Assembly (NCBI GenBank): GCA_044356865.1
Contig: JBIKVN010000074.1
Location: forward strand, 1-13,042
Origin: JBEIUL01 sp044356865
Lineage (GTDB): Bacteria > Planctomycetota > Phycisphaerae > Phycisphaerales > SM1A02
Reading direction: 5' to 3'
DNA: 13,042 nucleotides
A program made the translations under genes and the position numbers. Below are positions 7,129 to 12,795 of the stretch, one piece after another (positions within the stretch are counted from its first letter, which is position 1; each line of letters starts with the position of its first letter). The notes beneath the pieces were generated by a model. That model saw only the letters and a list, made by a program, of their open reading frames with translations. It had not been told where the DNA came from and made no database searches.

Positions 7129-8613
7129 ATGCTTTCCTCCAGCACGCTCCTCGCCGCCGTCGTCCTCGCCCTCCCGGTCCAGTCCGCCACGCCTCCCGTC
7201 GACACCGCCTCCGCTCCCGCCGCCAACGCGTCCGCCGGCTGGTTCGTCGTCACCGGCGACGACGTGATGCTGCGCAGCGGCCCGAGCGTCGAAAGTTCCT
7301 ATCCATTCGGCCGCCTTGCCGCCGGCTCGCCGCTCAAGGTCGTCGAGCGCCAGCTCGGCTGGGCCCGCGTCGCCTCGACCGGCCCGACCTACGCGATGCT
7401 GCACGGGCTGGTGAAGGTCGACTCGGCGACGAGCGTCGACGCGGCGACGGGCACGATGACGATCGTCGGGCGCACCGCGGTCATGGCCCCGAACATCACC
7501 GTGAAGGGTGATCCCGACAAGAGCTGGAAGAGCCTTGCCACGCTCGTTCCGGGCGACACGCTCGAGGTGCTCGGCGAGGTGCAGGGCCAGCGCGACCGCT
7601 ACTGGAAGGTCCGGCTGCCCGAGAAGGCGCACGGCTGGGTAAGCCTGCAATTCCTGGCCGAAGCGACTCCCGACCAGGTTGCGACCATCGAGGCGGCGAT
7701 CGGAGCCGGCCAAGGCATCGCGCTTCCCTCCCAGGAAGCGGTCGCGGAAGCGAGCGGCTCGGGCGCGACCGGCGAGACCGTCGGTGCCGAAGAGGCGACC
7801 GTGGCGGTCGAGACCTCCGTCGCCACCGACGGGACGGTGACCATGACCGACGAGAAGATCACCGCATCCGACGGCGGCGTGACCGTGACCGACGAGAAGA
7901 TCACCGTCGCGAGCCCCGAAGGGAAGATCGTCACCGAGACGGTCGCGGTGCAGGACGCTGCGGGCGAGACGGTCGCGGCCGAGACGAGGACCGCCACGCT
8001 CTCGGCCGCCGAGGCCCGCCAACTCGCCGCCCTCACGTACCAGGATCTCGAGGCGATCTGGAATCGCGTGCGTCGCGACACGCAGGAGAGCCAGGAGCTC
8101 GATGTGCTGCGGGAGCGGTACCTCGCCCTCGCCCTCGACCCCTCGGCCTCGAGCGCCACCCGCGGCATGGCCGCCAGCCGCGCCGAGCAGATTTCGATGC
8201 GGATCGAGGTGCAGAACGACCTGCGGAAGCTCGAGGCCAAGCGGCAGCGGCTTTCCGAGACCCAGCAGCGGGCCGTCGACTACACGAACGCCAACCGCAA
8301 GCGGCTGCCCTTCGATGCGGTCGGTCGGCTTGCCGCCTCGAGCGTCTACAACGGCGATCGCGTGCCGCTGCTCTACCGACTCGTCGACCCGACGAGCCTC
8401 TTCACCGTCGCCTATGTGAAGCCGCCGGCGAACACCGCGGTCACCGAGATGCTGGGGCTGATCGTCGGCGTCAAGGGCACCAAGACCTACGACGAGACGC
8501 TCAAGATCGACGTGATCGCGCCGGTCGCGGTCGAGGCCCTCGGAACGGACTCGCCGGCTCCCGCGCAGGAGACCGTGAAGGCGACGGAAGAGCCGACGGG
8601 CACCGCCCCCTGA
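7129..8613 (+). CDS. Exported protein with two SH3-like domains and a helical C-terminal half
   Basis: 494 aa. Residues 1-20 (LLAAVVLALPVQSA) form a Sec signal peptide, so it acts outside the cytoplasm. Residues about 36-90 (GWFVVTGDDVMLRSGPS...) are a bacterial SH3 domain; a second, weaker one covers about 110-170 (ITVKGDPDKSW, LEVLGEVQGQRDRYWKVRLP, HGWVSLQFL). A Glu/Thr/Val-rich low-complexity linker contains VTMTDEKIT/VTVTDEKIT, twice 14 residues apart. About 285-400 is helical (RVRRDTQESQELDVLRERY, LRKLEAKRQRLSETQQR), probably coiled coil. The end (FDAVGRLAASSVYNG... LYRLVDP) looks like another small beta domain. SH3b domains often bind peptidoglycan or cell-surface peptides; the exact role is unknown. 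ATG at 7129 is chosen because the signal peptide begins there; no Shine-Dalgarno is visible. Confidence 0.85.
   Translation: MLSSSTLLAAVVLALPVQSATPPVDTASAPAANASAGWFVVTGDDVMLRSGPSVESSYPFGRLAAGSPLKVVERQLGWARVASTGPTYAMLHGLVKVDSATSVDAATGTMTIVGRTAVMAPNITVKGDPDKSWKSLATLVPGDTLEVLGEVQGQRDRYWKVRLPEKAHGWVSLQFLAEATPDQVATIEAAIGAGQGIALPSQEAVAEASGSGATGETVGAEEATVAVETSVATDGTVTMTDEKITASDGGVTVTDEKITVASPEGKIVTETVAVQDAAGETVAAETRTATLSAAEARQLAALTYQDLEAIWNRVRRDTQESQELDVLRERYLALALDPSASSATRGMAASRAEQISMRIEVQNDLRKLEAKRQRLSETQQRAVDYTNANRKRLPFDAVGRLAASSVYNGDRVPLLYRLVDPTSLFTVAYVKPPANTAVTEMLGLIVGVKGTKTYDETLKIDVIAPVAVEALGTDSPAPAQETVKATEEPTGTAP
7837..7905 (+). repeat. 27-bp direct repeat inside the SH3 gene
   Basis: Bases 7837-7863 and 7879-7905 match except for one position (ATG versus GTG), with a 42-bp period. 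They encode VTMTDEKIT and VTVTDEKIT. This is a recent in-frame duplication in the linker and a candidate for length variation between strains. Confidence 0.8.
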
Positions 8614-8660
8614 CCGAGCCGGACCGGCCGGCGGACGGCTACCATGCTTCCCGGTCGATC

Positions 8661-8733
8661 GGGGCGTTAGCTCAATTGGGAGAGCGATGCCTTTGCAAGG
8701 CATAGGTTACCGGTTCGATCCCGGTACGCTCCA
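8661..8733 (+). tRNA. tRNA-Ala (anticodon TGC)
   Basis: 73 nt folding into a full cloverleaf. The acceptor GGGGCGT pairs with ACGCTCC, including the G3:U70 wobble that is the alanine identity element. The D arm is GCTC...GAGC. The anticodon stem ATGCC/GGCAT encloses loop TTTGCAA (anticodon at 8694-8696). The T arm is CCGG-TTCGATC-CCGG. The discriminator is A8733 and CCA is not encoded (TTC follows), so the end must be added by a CCA-adding enzyme. It lies 47 bp after the SH3 gene on the same strand and could be read from that transcript; no separate promoter is clear. Confidence 0.97.
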
Positions 8734-8737
8734 TTCG

Positions 8738-8757
8738 TTCCCGCCGCGAAGCGGGAA
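8738..8757 (+). terminator. Small hairpin just after the tRNA
   Basis: TTCCCGC (8738-8744) and GCGGGAA (8751-8757) form a perfect 7-bp stem with a 6-nt loop, starting 4 nt after the tRNA. No T run follows, so it may be a processing or stabilising hairpin rather than a terminator. Confidence 0.45.
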
Positions 8758-8760
8758 AGC

Positions 8761-8809
8761 CACGACGCCCGGCCCCCCGCACCCCAGTGCGAGGAAGCCG
8801 GGCGTCGTG
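8761..8809. terminator. Long hairpin between convergent tRNA and SYLF gene
   Basis: CACGACGCCCGGC (8761-8773) pairs perfectly over 13 bp with 8797-8809. A nested GCAC/GTGC stem (8779-8782, 8787-8790) sits in the loop. It lies 26 bp past the SYLF stop (minus strand) and 28 bp past the tRNA, so it probably terminates both directions. T-rich tails are weak: ATT on the plus side, TGGCTTT on the minus side. Confidence 0.65.
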
Positions 8810-8834
8810 ATTGCCGGAGAATCGCCCCGAGGCG

Positions 8835-9401
8835 TCACTTCGCATCCGACAGCGGCACGAAGCGGAAGCCTTGCCCACCGACGCTCGCGTCGCCCATCAG
8901 GCCACGAGGATCGAACATGAAGACCGCCATGCCGTGGTCGAAGCGGGCCTTCTCGCTGCCCCCGGCGGTGACCGCGTAACCGGTCGCCTGGGCGTCGAGG
9001 GCGACGACCCCCTGCTTGAACGCGTCGAGAGCCGACTGGTTCTCGAAGAAGATGGCCTGCGCGGTCACGCCGCCGCCGAGGCTGAGACCGACGGTGCCGC
9101 TGGTGACGCTGCACCACCCGATCATCGTGCCCTTCTCGAACACCTCGCCGTTTCCGAACGCGCCGCCGAAAATGATCGCTCCCTTGGCGATGTCGGGCAT
9201 GACGGCATAGCCGTAACTCGTCGAGAACCACTTCTCCATGCCGGGATCGCGGGCCTTCATCTCGGAGATCACCGACTGGACCCGGGCATTCAGGTCTTCC
9301 CGCGACATGTCGCTCCTCGGAGCGGTGTTGCAGGCGAAGGCGAGGAAGGGCGTTGCGGCGAGGGCGACGGCGAGGATGAACGGTGCGGGTCGGAGGGCCA
9401 T
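8835..9401 (-). CDS. SYLF/YSC84-domain (DUF500) exported protein
   Basis: 188 aa. An N-terminal hydrophobic segment (ILAVALAATPFLAFAC) ends in a cysteine with Ala at -1; this is a plausible though non-standard lipobox (AFAC), so it is probably secreted and possibly lipidated. The rest matches the SYLF (YSC84) family. It has WFSTSYGYAVMPDIAKGAII, where an ageing family protein typically reads GYAVFP, then GGAFGNGEVF, GWCSVTSGTVGLSLGGGVTAQ, FFENQSALDAFKQG and the final GGQGFRFVPLSD. Eukaryotic SYLF domains bind phosphoinositides and actin; bacterial members are uncharacterised envelope proteins. ATG at 9401 has a good ribosome site, AAGGAAG, 5-6 nt upstream. It is 106 bp downstream of rsmE and probably has its own promoter, since the gap is long. 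Its 3' end meets the long hairpin at 8761-8809. Confidence 0.88.
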   Translation of the reverse strand: MALRPAPFILAVALAATPFLAFACNTAPRSDMSREDLNARVQSVISEMKARDPGMEKWFSTSYGYAVMPDIAKGAIIFGGAFGNGEVFEKGTMIGWCSVTSGTVGLSLGGGVTAQAIFFENQSALDAFKQGVVALDAQATGYAVTAGGSEKARFDHGMAVFMFDPRGLMGDASVGGQGFRFVPLSDAK

Positions 9402-9507
9402 ATGACTTCCTTGGATCGGACGGTGGTCGGTCGGTGCGGAAAGCATCCCCTGCCCGCTCGGGTGGGGGAAGGGGCGGCACGATAGGAGAAATCGAACGGG
9501 AGCGGGT

Positions 9508-10212
9508 TCAGCGGCGACGGAGCAGAGCCACGCCGACCGCCGCGGCGAGCTCGGTGCGGAGGATGGTCGGGCCGAGGTCGAGGGGCACGGCACCCGCGGA
9601 CCGGGCGGTCTCGACCTCCTCGTCGGAGAATCCGCCCTCCGGGCCGACAAGCAGCATCACGGACCCCGCCTCGGGGAACGGTGCCGGCGCCCCGCCGGCC
9701 GGATGGGCGATGGCGATGGACAGGCCAGCGGCCCGCGCCGCCGTGAGGGTCGTGGCAAGATCGGCCTCCGGGGTGAGTTCAGGAATCCAGGGCCAACGAG
9801 CCTGTTTGCACGCCTCGGCGAGGATGCGGCGGCGACGGTCGTCGCGACCGCCCGGATCGGTCGCGACGCTTCGCCGGCACCGCAGGGCCCCGACGCTCGC
9901 GACCCCGAGCTGGGCGGCCATGTCGAAGAGGTCCGACTGGCGATCCCCCTTCGGCAAGGCCGAGCGCAGGTGGATGAGCGGAGTTGGCCTGTCCAAGACC
10001 TTCGCCAAGACGACCCGGACGGGGACCGCACCGTCCTTGGCCCGCGCCTCGATATTGGCCTGTCCAATTCGGCCCCGACCGTCAAAAAGGGTCACCGCGT
10101 CCCCCGCCTCAAGCCGACGCGAGCCGAGGGCATGCCGGGCCTCCTCGCGATCGAGGCGGACCTCGGCACCCGGCTCGGGCACGCTCTCGACCAGGAACCA
10201 CGGGGTCGCCAT
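9508..10212 (-). CDS. rsmE: 16S rRNA (uracil1498-N3)-methyltransferase
   Basis: 234 aa SPOUT-fold enzyme that methylates N3 of U1498 in 16S rRNA using SAM. The N-terminal PUA-like domain (about 1-72) has ARHALGSRRLEAGDAVTLFDG. The SPOUT domain has ALPKGDRQSDL (84-94), EACKQARW (133-140), the knot motif LLVGPEGGFSDEE (187-199) and LDLGPTILRTELAAAVG (211-227). ATG at 10212 is preferred over TTG at 10221: GGAAGG sits 9 nt upstream, and the stop-5 nt-ATG layout is preserved in the duplicated copy at 10521-10582. Three repeat words lie inside this single gene, at 9716, 9985 and 10056, encoding GLSI, LDRP and IGQA; the enzyme still looks intact. It was probably once directly coupled to rsmJ. Confidence 0.95.
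   Translation of the reverse strand: MATPWFLVESVPEPGAEVRLDREEARHALGSRRLEAGDAVTLFDGRGRIGQANIEARAKDGAVPVRVVLAKVLDRPTPLIHLRSALPKGDRQSDLFDMAAQLGVASVGALRCRRSVATDPGGRDDRRRRILAEACKQARWPWIPELTPEADLATTLTAARAAGLSIAIAHPAGGAPAPFPEAGSVMLLVGPEGGFSDEEVETARSAGAVPLDLGPTILRTELAAAVGVALLRRR
9716..9727 (+). repeat. Repeat word in rsmE, copy 1
   Basis: ATGGACAGGCCA, first base variant, plus orientation, opposite to the other right-side copies. On the coding strand it reads GGC CTG TCC A, giving GLSI in a variable part of RsmE (residues 163-166). Confidence 0.75.
9985..9996 (-). repeat. Repeat word in rsmE, copy 2
   Basis: Exact word on the minus (coding) strand, read as TTG GAC AGG CCA, giving LDRP at residues 73-76, between the PUA-like and SPOUT domains. 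Confidence 0.85.
10056..10067 (-). repeat. Repeat word in rsmE, copy 3
   Basis: Exact word with both dyad arms extended (ATTGG...CCAAT, 10054-10068). Read as ATT GGA CAG GCC AAT, giving IGQAN at residues 49-53, a different frame from copy 2. Confidence 0.85.
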
Positions 10213-10245
10213 CGGCGTCAACCTTCCCTTTCTTTCACCTGCGCG
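10184..10245 (-). repeat. Junction duplication, rsmE-proximal copy
   Basis: Contains the functional rsmE start plus a relic of the rsmJ 3' end: upstream of the ATG, the minus strand reads AQVKEREG then TGA, 5 nt before the ATG. It aligns without gaps to 10521-10582 at a 337-bp offset; the first 44 bp match at 37 positions and TGCGCG matches again at the far end. Confidence 0.8.
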
Positions 10246-10295
10246 AAGTTGGCCTGTCCAGATTCAACGCCCACCGTCAACGCCCTGATCGTGGC

Positions 10296-10327
10296 CTGTC
10301 CAATCCGGGATCTGTCCAATCCGGGAT
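10296..10327 (-). repeat. 16-bp tandem repeat touching a repeat word
   Basis: CTGTCCAATCCGGGAT occurs twice head to tail (10296-10311, 10312-10327), with a further partial AATCCGGG at 10331-10338. The first copy starts within the repeat word at 10292, so the second carries a truncated word. Confidence 0.85.
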
Positions 10328-10394
10328 CGCAATCCGGGCGCTGCGTTGGCCTGTCCAACCCCCCCCCAAACAGCCCGTCCGCCTCTGGCCTGTC

Positions 10395-10429
10395 CAAGAG
10401 CCGTTCCCAAGAGCCGTTCCCAAGAGCCG
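10395..10429 (-). repeat. 13-bp tandem repeat touching a repeat word
   Basis: CAAGAGCCGTTCC occurs twice (10395-10407, 10408-10420), followed by a partial third (to 10429). It begins in the last bases of the repeat word at 10386-10397. Confidence 0.85.
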
Positions 10430-10520
10430 GCCCTGGCCTGTCCAATGTCGCCGCTCGCCCCCACGAACGACCCGCCCCGAGCCCCGCCCTCGATCGTGGC
10501 CTGTCCAACTCCCGCCCCCA

Positions 10521-10549
10521 CTCTCGACGAAAATCCGCGGGCTCGCCAT
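10521..10549 (-). pseudogene. Dead second start of rsmE (about 10 codons)
   Basis: ATG at 10549 (minus) starts MASPRIFVES, closely matching the true RsmE start MATPWFLVES. After ten codons the similarity stops and repeat-array DNA begins. It keeps the GGAAGG ribosome site and the 5-nt spacing from the rsmJ stop, so ribosomes might still initiate here. Confidence 0.7.
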
Positions 10550-10582
10550 CGGCCTCAACCTTCCTCCCGTCCCGTTTGCGCG
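10521..10582 (-). repeat. Junction duplication, rsmJ-proximal copy
   Basis: Contains the real rsmJ stop (TGA at 10555-10557, after AQTGREEG), a 5-nt gap and an ATG at 10549. It is the counterpart of 10184-10245. Confidence 0.8.
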
Positions 10583-11250
10583 GGGGTCGTCCCCCGCCCG
10601 GACGCGGACGGATCCTTCGGCAGATACACCTCGAACCGGGCGAGTTTCCCCCCGAGGGCGAAATCGCACGGCCCCTTCGCGGCATGCCGCGGCCGCTTGA
10701 GGATCACCCTCGCCCCGCTCGCCCGGGCCGCCGCCAGCAGCTCCTCCGCATCGGGATCCTCACCGGCAAGCGCCCGCACCACCTGCATCTCCTTCGGCGG
10801 AAGGGCCGCCGCGCGGCGCTTCGGCGGGAACATCGGATCGAGGTAGATCGCCTCGGGCACCGCCCCGGGATCGCCAAACCGCTCGCGGGCGTCGCCCTGG
10901 ACCACCGCGATCCGCCCCGCGATCGACGCGAGCCGCGCGTCGTCCACCGCCCGGCGACGGGCATCGGCGAGCAGCCGGAACACCGGCTCACACCGCTCGA
11001 CCGCCACCACCGTCCGCCCCGTCGCCGCGATGAGGAACGCGTCGTACCCGAGCCCCGCCGTCGCATCGAGCACGCTCCGCGCCCCGCCCAGCGCCCGCAC
11101 CAGCGGCTGCCCCGCAAGCCCGCGGAGTTCAAGCCGCCCCCAGTCGACGACAAGCCCGCGACGCGGCCGGTCCCCGGGCAGGAGCGCCTCGAGCCCGCCG
11201 TCTCGCTCGGCGATCCGCACCGACGGGTATTCAACTTGGCCTGTCCACAC
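10555..11250 (-). CDS. rsmJ: 16S rRNA (guanine1516-N2)-methyltransferase, RsmJ-like
   Basis: About 231 aa, class I SAM-dependent methyltransferase of the RsmJ family, which methylates N2 of G1516 in 16S rRNA. Seen: VLDATAGLGYDAFLIAATG (SAM motif I, about 60-78), VVAVERCEPV (acidic motif II), IYLDPMFPPKRRAAALPPKEM (catalytic DPMFP, 135-155), DPDAEELLAAAR and VILKRPRHA, all characteristic of RsmJ. The vDF element seen before motif I in E. coli is VVDWG here. The start is uncertain: GTG at 11250 gives a sensible length and GTG at 11220 is the next; no ATG exists. A GGAGGA stands at 11276-11281 but is 25 nt from that GTG. Codons 2-5 from GTG 11250 are a repeat word (WTGQ). It pairs with rsmE downstream and diverges from CBS, 39 bp away. 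Confidence 0.88.
   Translation of the reverse strand: MWTGQVEYPSVRIAERDGGLEALLPGDRPRRGLVVDWGRLELRGLAGQPLVRALGGARSVLDATAGLGYDAFLIAATGRTVVAVERCEPVFRLLADARRRAVDDARLASIAGRIAVVQGDARERFGDPGAVPEAIYLDPMFPPKRRAAALPPKEMQVVRALAGEDPDAEELLAAARASGARVILKRPRHAAKGPCDFALGGKLARFEVYLPKDPSASGRGTTPAQTGREEG
11236..11247 (-). repeat. Repeat word at the rsmJ start
   Basis: TGGACAGGCCAA on the minus strand, preceded by G, so the 11-base core is intact and the first base varies. It reads TGG ACA GGC CAA, giving WTGQ immediately after the proposed GTG start, and may also lie in the CBS promoter region. Confidence 0.8.
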
Positions 11251-11289
11251 GGTTCCGCACGGTAGCCGATCGGTATCCTCCGTTCCCCG

Positions 11290-12687
11290 ATGACCGCCCC
11301 CCTCGCCAAGGCCGCCCTGGCCCCCGTCTTCCGCAGCGTCCTCGAGATGGTGGGCAACACCCCCCTCCTCGAGATCACCCGGATCGACACCGGCCCCTGC
11401 CGCCTCTTCGTCAAGCTCGAAAGCCTCAACCCGGGGAACTCGATCAAGGACCGCATCGCCGTCGCGATGATCGAGGCCGCCGAGAAGGCCGGGAAGCTGC
11501 GGCCGGGCGACCGGATCATTGAGGCCACCGCGGGCAACACCGGCATCGCCCTTGCCCTGATCGCCGCCCAAAAAGGCTACCGCCTCACCGTGGTCATGCC
11601 CGACAAGATGAGCGACGAGAAGATCAGCCACCTGCGGGCCATGGGCGCCGAGGTGCTGCTCACCCGGTCCGACGTCGCGAAGGGCCACCCCGAGTATTAC
11701 CAGGACATCGCCGAGCGGATCGCCCGCGAGACCGGGGCGTTCTACACGAACCAGTTCGCGAACCCCGCGAACGTCGAGGCCCACTACACCACGACCGGCC
11801 CCGAGATCTGGGCCCAGATGGAAGGGAAGATCGACGCGTTCGTCGCCGGCGTCGGCTCGGGCGGCACGGTCGCGGGCGTCGGCCGCTACCTCAAGGAACG
11901 CAACCCCGCCTGCGCGATGGTCCTCGCCGATCCGGTCGGGTCGATCCTGGCCCCGCTCGTGAACGAGGGCAAGCACGTCGAGCCCGGCTCGTGGCTCGTC
12001 GAGGGCATCGGCGAGGATTTCGTGCCCTCGATCCTCGACCTGAAGGTCGTCGACAAGGCCTACGCGATCGGCGACGGCGAGGCGTTCCATGCCGCCCGCG
12101 ACCTCCTGCGGCGCGAGGGCATCCTCGCGGGAAGTTCCGTCGGCACGCTCTTCGCCGCGGCCCTGCGGTACTGCCGCGAGCAGACAGGACCCAAGCGGGT
12201 CGTCACGCTCATCTGCGACAACGGCGCGAAGTACCTCTCGAAGATGTACAGCGACCACTGGATGGTCGACCAGGGCTTCCTCGAGCGCGAGACCTTCGGC
12301 GACCTCCGCGACCTGATCGCCCGGCGGCATCTTTCCCGCGAGGATTACGTCCTCTCGCCCGAACTCCCGCTCGCCCAGGCGATCAAGCGGATGCGGATGT
12401 ACTCGGTGAGCCAGATGGCCGTGCTTGACGAGCGCGATCGCGTCGTCGGCATCCTCGACGAGAGCGACGTGCTGCTGGCTCTCGTGGCCGACCGCACCGC
12501 GGCGGCGCGGCCGGTCCGCGACTTCATGTCGAGCCGGCTCGAGACGGTGAAGCCGTCGGCGAAGCCCGACGCTCTGCTCCCCATCTTCCGCGCCGACCGC
12601 GTGGCGATCGTCGCCGACGAGCGGAACTTCTACGGCCTCATCACCCGCATCGACCTCATCAACTTCCTCCGCAAGCAGCTCGCCTGA
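11290..12687 (+). CDS. cbs: Cystathionine beta-synthase (PLP) with C-terminal CBS pair
   Basis: 465 aa. It condenses serine (or an activated serine) with homocysteine to cystathionine in the cytoplasm, the first step of transsulfuration. The fold-II PLP domain (about 12-335) has VGNTPLLEI, NPGNSIKDR (Lys53, Schiff base), EATAGNTGIA (80-88) and GVGSGGTVAGVG (187-198) for phosphate binding, and GSSVG (281-285). Two CBS motifs fill about 345-465 (MYSVSQMAVLD...VVGILDESDVL; VAIVADERNFYGLITRIDLINFL), usually a ligand-sensing pair. No N-terminal heme segment is present. Lone cysteine synthases lack the CBS pair, so the beta-synthase call is preferred, though the family also contains cysteine-synthase-like activities. 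ATG at 11290 follows no clear ribosome site. A gamma-lyase-type gene follows, 108 bp later. Confidence 0.92.
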   Translation: MTAPLAKAALAPVFRSVLEMVGNTPLLEITRIDTGPCRLFVKLESLNPGNSIKDRIAVAMIEAAEKAGKLRPGDRIIEATAGNTGIALALIAAQKGYRLTVVMPDKMSDEKISHLRAMGAEVLLTRSDVAKGHPEYYQDIAERIARETGAFYTNQFANPANVEAHYTTTGPEIWAQMEGKIDAFVAGVGSGGTVAGVGRYLKERNPACAMVLADPVGSILAPLVNEGKHVEPGSWLVEGIGEDFVPSILDLKVVDKAYAIGDGEAFHAARDLLRREGILAGSSVGTLFAAALRYCREQTGPKRVVTLICDNGAKYLSKMYSDHWMVDQGFLERETFGDLRDLIARRHLSREDYVLSPELPLAQAIKRMRMYSVSQMAVLDERDRVVGILDESDVLLALVADRTAAARPVRDFMSSRLETVKPSAKPDALLPIFRADRVAIVADERNFYGLITRIDLINFLRKQLA

Positions 12688-12748
12688 GGCCACCGCGGCC
12701 GGCACCCTTCACCGAACCTGAACCGGAAACCCATCCGCCGGAGCGAGC

Positions 12749-12768
12749 ATGCGGGCATGACCCCGCAT
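12749..12768 (+). promoter_or_regulatory. Hairpin in the cbs/gamma-lyase gap
   Basis: ATGCGGG (12749-12755) pairs perfectly with CCCGCAT (12762-12768) around a 6-nt loop. An in-frame upstream ATG (12757) for the next gene lies in this loop, so the structure might influence start choice. It may be chance. Confidence 0.3.
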
Positions 12769-12795
12769 CCCGCGAGCGACCGGCGCTACCGACCC

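Larger units (their letters stand above)
10249..10508 (-). repeat. Right array: six copies of the word, all minus orientation
   Basis: Copies of TGGCCTGTCCAA at 10250-10261 (last base G), 10292-10303, 10347-10358, 10386-10397, 10434-10445 and 10497-10508. Five are exact 12-mers; all share the 11-base core. Step lengths are 42, 55, 39, 48 and 63 bp. The whole array lies between the two copies of the duplicated rsmJ/rsmE junction. Confidence 0.9.
10213..10554. other. Gene-free stretch between rsmJ and rsmE
   Basis: 342 bp holding the right repeat array, two small tandem repeats (16 bp and 13 bp units) and the duplicated rsmJ/rsmE junction copies at its edges. Frames across it are open in several phases only because stop codons are rare at this GC content. 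No RNA gene or clear promoter seen. Confidence 0.8.

Noticed and set aside
7045..8703. 552-codon minus-strand frame
   Set aside because: It is antisense to the SH3 gene and into the tRNA; its Asp/Arg/Gly/His-rich composition is typical of a shadow frame.
10249..10508. Insertion sequence or transposon
   Set aside because: No transposase and no terminal inverted repeats; the flanking duplication (62 bp, diverged) is too long for target-site duplication.
9703..11265. 520-codon plus-strand frame across rsmE, the array and rsmJ
   Set aside because: It is antisense to two recognised methyltransferases; Arg/Pro-rich shadow.
11251..12705. Long minus-strand extension of the rsmJ frame across cbs
   Set aside because: It is antisense to a well-supported cbs gene; the frame is open only because stops are rare at this GC content, and it matches no family.
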